Shown: piece after piece, positions 61,583 through 64,000 of the stretch
How the letters are laid out: every line of letters starts with the position of its first letter
How positions within the stretch are numbered: the first letter of the stretch is position 1
NCBI RefSeq assembly: GCF_905332535.1
Contig: NZ_CAJOCF010000002.1
Span: 1-64,000 of the forward strand
Direction of reading: 5' to 3'
DNA: 64,000 nucleotides
Origin: Latilactobacillus fragifolii
GTDB lineage: Bacteria > Bacillota > Bacilli > Lactobacillales > Lactobacillaceae
The notes under the pieces: generated by a model
The model's database searches: none
What the model was told of the DNA's origin: nothing
Seen by the model: only the letters and a program-made list of their open reading frames with translations
Translations under genes and position numbers: made by a program

Positions 61583-61632
61583 ATTAAAAAAGGGGCCGGG
61601 ACAAAACAAAGTTTTGTTTTCCAGCCCCTTTC
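61583..61632 (-). terminator. Terminator-like hairpin between arcB and arcC
   Basis: AAGGGGCTGGAAAACAAAAC and GTTTTGTCCCGGCCCCTT pair with one or two mismatches; a T-run follows on the minus strand. It may reduce transcription past arcB. Confidence 0.8.
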
Positions 61633-61642
61633 TACAATCTGG

Positions 61643-62659
61643 TTATGCTTGCGGTATGAATAAATTGCCTAATGTTGCTGCCATGATTGCTTTGATTGAG
61701 TGCATTCTGTTTTCAGCTTCTTCAAATTGACGGGCATATTTACTTCTGAACGCTTCATCAGTAATTTCCATTTCTTGAATGCCGAATTGTTCGTCAATCT
61801 TCTTGCCATATTCAGTTTCAATATCATGGAACGCTGGTAAACAGTGCATGATAATCATATTTTCGTTACCGGTCTTTTTAACCATATCCATATTGATTTG
61901 GTATGGTTTTAATAATTTGACACGTTCTTCAAACTTATCTTCCTCACCCATTGAAACCCAAACGTCTGTGTATAAAACATCTGAGCCTTTCACACCAGCA
62001 TCAACGTCGGAAGTAATCATGTTCTTGCTCCCTGTTTCTTTAGCGTAACCTTCAGCTAAATCACGAACTTCTTGTGTTGGTTGTAATGAATCTGGGGCAA
62101 CAATGTGGATATTAACCCCTAACATGGAACCTGTTACTAACAAGCTGTTAGCCATGTTGTTACGGCCATCACCAACATAAGTTAATGTCACACCTTTTAA
62201 CTTGCCGAAGTTTTCTTTAACCGTCATAAAATCGGCAATCATTTGTGTTGGATGCCATTCGTCAGTTAGGCCGTTCCAAACCGGTACACCTGAATACTTA
62301 GCTAAATCTTCAACCACTTTTTGACTAAAGCCCCGGAATTCAATACCGTCAAACATGCTTCCTAAAACTTTAGCGGTATCTTCAACTGATTCTTTTTTCC
62401 CAAGTTGAATATCATTTTTACCTAAGAATTCTGGATGAGCCCCTAAGTCAATCGCAGCTGTTGTAAAAGCAGAACGGGTTCTTGTTGAATTCTTTTCAAA
62501 TAATAAGGCAATATTTTTACCTTCAAGATAGTGATGTGGAATCCCTTTTTTCTTTAAATCCTTCAAATGTAACGAGAAATCGATTAGGTATTCGAGTTCT
62601 GATTTTGTAAAATCTTTTTCTGCTAATAAACTTCTGCCTTGAAATACGCTATTTGTCAT
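61643..62659 (-). CDS. arcB: Catabolic ornithine carbamoyltransferase
   Basis: A 338-residue enzyme converting citrulline and phosphate to ornithine and carbamoyl phosphate. Motifs: [12 protein letters not shown] (carbamoyl-phosphate site STRTR), [12 protein letters not shown] (HPTQ), and MHCLPAFHD (HCLP). GAGG lies 9 bases before the ATG at 62659, which gives the usual [10 protein letters not shown] start; a further ATG at 62665 is too near the ribosome site. Confidence 0.95.
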   Translation of the reverse strand: MTNSVFQGRSLLAEKDFTKSELEYLIDFSLHLKDLKKKGIPHHYLEGKNIALLFEKNSTRTRSAFTTAAIDLGAHPEFLGKNDIQLGKKESVEDTAKVLGSMFDGIEFRGFSQKVVEDLAKYSGVPVWNGLTDEWHPTQMIADFMTVKENFGKLKGVTLTYVGDGRNNMANSLLVTGSMLGVNIHIVAPDSLQPTQEVRDLAEGYAKETGSKNMITSDVDAGVKGSDVLYTDVWVSMGEEDKFEERVKLLKPYQINMDMVKKTGNENMIIMHCLPAFHDIETEYGKKIDEQFGIQEMEITDEAFRSKYARQFEEAENRMHSIKAIMAATLGNLFIPQA

Positions 62660-62684
62660 GTTCATCAACCTCGTTTTTTATTGT

Positions 62685-63920
62685 TTATTTTTTTAAGTCT
62701 TCTCTTACAAGTGGCATACTCATACAACGTGGGCCCCCACGACCGCGTGACAATTCACTTGATGGCACTTCAATCACTTTAATACCATATTGACGTAAGT
62801 TTTCATTTGAAACATAATTACGATCGTAGGTCACAACTACACCAGGAGCAATTGCTAGGGTGTTAGAACCATCATTCCATTGTTCACGAGGGGCAACAAC
62901 TGCATCCCCGCCACCACATGGGATTAAAGTTAATTCAGGTACTTCCAAAGCATCGCGCAGAACTTTTTCAAGATCAGTTTGTTTTGTAATCTTGATTTCG
63001 TCGTTATTGCCTGGTTCTAAGATATAAGTATCGACGACACCACCCGCCCCTTGAATACCTGGATGAATGGTAAATTTATCATAATCAATCATGGTGAAAA
63101 CTGTATCTAAATGCATCATGGCATGATTATGGGGAATTTTGATTGCTAAGATTTTTTCAAAGCCACTGTGGTTCGCGAATAATACCTTGGCGAGTTCTTC
63201 AATGGATTGTGCGGAGGTCCGTTGCGAAATTCCAATTGCGAGGACTTTGTCACTCAAGATTAATTCATCGCCGCCTTCCATGCGGTCAATGTGATTCCGG
63301 TCGCGCCACACTTGTGCGCCTTGGTTGGCGAAGCGGGGATGATGTTGCATGATGACTTCCATGAACATTGATTCTCTTTGACGAGCTTGAAAAGTCATTC
63401 GATTAATAGTTAAGCCATCCCCAATTGATGCAGCAGGATCACGTGTGAAGTATAGGTTAGGCATTGGATCCATATAGAATGGATAGTCATCATCAGCACT
63501 AACGTCAATCAATGCTTTTGATTTAATATCGATTTCGTTGGTCCGAACACCAGCCATGATTTTTTCAACCATGTCGAATGTCGCCATACTAATTAAGTAG
63601 TCTTTTAAAGCTGCTTGAACTTGTGGCGACTTGATGTGTGATTCATTCAGCATCTTATCAAGAAAAGCTTCCTTAACATCACCTGCATCGATTGCTTCGG
63701 CAGCAAGGTTTTCTAAGTAAAGCACTTCAACACCGTTGTCACGCAATGTTTGTGCGAATTGATCATGTTCTTTTTGGATTGTTGGTAAATAAGGAATATC
63801 ATCAAACAATAAACGATACATAATGTCAGGTGTAATATTTTCGACTTCTTTACCTGGCCGTTTTAGTAGGACCGTCTTAAGTTTTCCGATTTCGCTATTT
63901 ACATGAATTGGTCTTGTCAT
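62685..63920 (-). CDS. arcA: Arginine deiminase
   Basis: A 411-residue enzyme hydrolysing arginine to citrulline and ammonia, the first step of the pathway. Motifs: [43 protein letters not shown] and the catalytic Cys in [20 protein letters not shown] precedes the ATG. First gene of the operon, 25 bases before arcB; cre and a palindrome lie upstream. Confidence 0.97.
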   Translation of the reverse strand: MTRPIHVNSEIGKLKTVLLKRPGKEVENITPDIMYRLLFDDIPYLPTIQKEHDQFAQTLRDNGVEVLYLENLAAEAIDAGDVKEAFLDKMLNESHIKSPQVQAALKDYLISMATFDMVEKIMAGVRTNEIDIKSKALIDVSADDDYPFYMDPMPNLYFTRDPAASIGDGLTINRMTFQARQRESMFMEVIMQHHPRFANQGAQVWRDRNHIDRMEGGDELILSDKVLAIGISQRTSAQSIEELAKVLFANHSGFEKILAIKIPHNHAMMHLDTVFTMIDYDKFTIHPGIQGAGGVVDTYILEPGNNDEIKITKQTDLEKVLRDALEVPELTLIPCGGGDAVVAPREQWNDGSNTLAIAPGVVVTYDRNYVSNENLRQYGIKVIEVPSSELSRGRGGPRCMSMPLVREDLKK

Positions 63921-63964
63921 TTAAAACTACCCCCTTTGTTTACAAGACCTACGATAGTCGCATC

Positions 63965-63978
63965 GGTAATCGCTTTCA
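63965..63978 (-). promoter_or_regulatory. cre site upstream of arcA
   Basis: TGAAAGCGATTACC on the minus strand matches the CcpA consensus TGWNANCGNTNWCA at all but the last base. It predicts glucose repression of the arc operon. Confidence 0.7.
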
Positions 63979-63994
63979 GTGTAATTCTTACACT
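63978..63994 (-). promoter_or_regulatory. Palindrome upstream of arcA, candidate ArcR-binding site
   Basis: AGTGTAAGAATTACACT is a 7-3-7 perfect inverted repeat directly adjoining the cre site. Its symmetry and place upstream of the operon fit a Crp/Fnr-type activator box, though it is not the classic TGTGA-N6-TCACA. The window ends 6 bases further, so the rest of the control region is not seen. Confidence 0.5.
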
Positions 63995-64000
63995 CTTAAT

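Overview
The window is an ordinary chromosomal stretch of a low-GC Gram-positive bacterium of the order Lactobacillales. Support: D-alanylation of teichoic acid (dltXABCD), CcpA and its cre sites, an alanyl T-box, IreB, PepV/PepQ dipeptidases, strong AAGGAGG ribosome sites, and an arginine deiminase (arc) operon with a Crp/Fnr-type ArcR. The gene set and order resemble the Latilactobacillus sakei/curvatus group; this is inference from memory, and no 16S sequence lies inside the window. No phage, IS element, CRISPR array or tRNA gene was seen.

Layout: 1-380 holds tandem rRNA-type promoters and leader reading leftwards out of the window. 384-8.8 kb: S1-domain protein, a frameshifted fructokinase, cyclophilin, ferredoxin-NADP reductase, DedA, and a yunD-yutD-nagD-TIGR01906 operon. 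8.8-13.2 kb: a small attenuated leader, a surface glycerophosphodiesterase, and a CzrA/SmtB-like repressor with its metal-exporting ATPase. 13.2-17.6 kb: PepV, then a MerR regulator divergent from an MFS exporter plus DUF4811 protein. 17.6-26.7 kb: nagB with NagR-like operators, a class A PBP, the divergent ccpA/pepQ pair, YtxH/DUF948 proteins, MscS and a DUF368 (PopT) lipid carrier translocase. 26.8-30.1 kb: cbpB, ysnB, an RNase PH-like/RdgB fusion and murI, all leftward, followed by yslB. 31-36 kb: dlt operon and trxA. 36.4-41.8 kb: mutS2-cvpA, rnhC, DUF1292-ruvX-ireB. 42-49.5 kb: alaS with T-box, an unrecognised protein, cshB, nrnA, ytoI. 49.6-57.9 kb: dinB, zwf, mntR-like regulator, adhE with Rex sites, yajC, tgt. 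58.3-63.9 kb: arcABC-D-R with no arcT, starting at the right edge.

The genes are mostly housekeeping: cell-wall synthesis and lipid-carrier recycling (murI, PBP, dlt, PopT, DedA), RNA metabolism, and carbon/redox/arginine control through CcpA, Rex and ArcR sites visible in the sequence.

The most unusual non-coding signal is a family of about 117-119-bp intergenic elements (five copies: one after fnr, a tandem pair after mutS2, a tandem pair between dinB and zwf). Each copy folds as a long imperfect hairpin with conserved short blocks, and the stem sequences change in complementary fashion between copies. Other notable points are a one-base homopolymer frameshift in the fructokinase, a cre-overlapped promoter driving a 19-codon leader over a terminator, paired Rex boxes at adhE, a degenerate RNase PH domain fused to RdgB, and the missing arcT.
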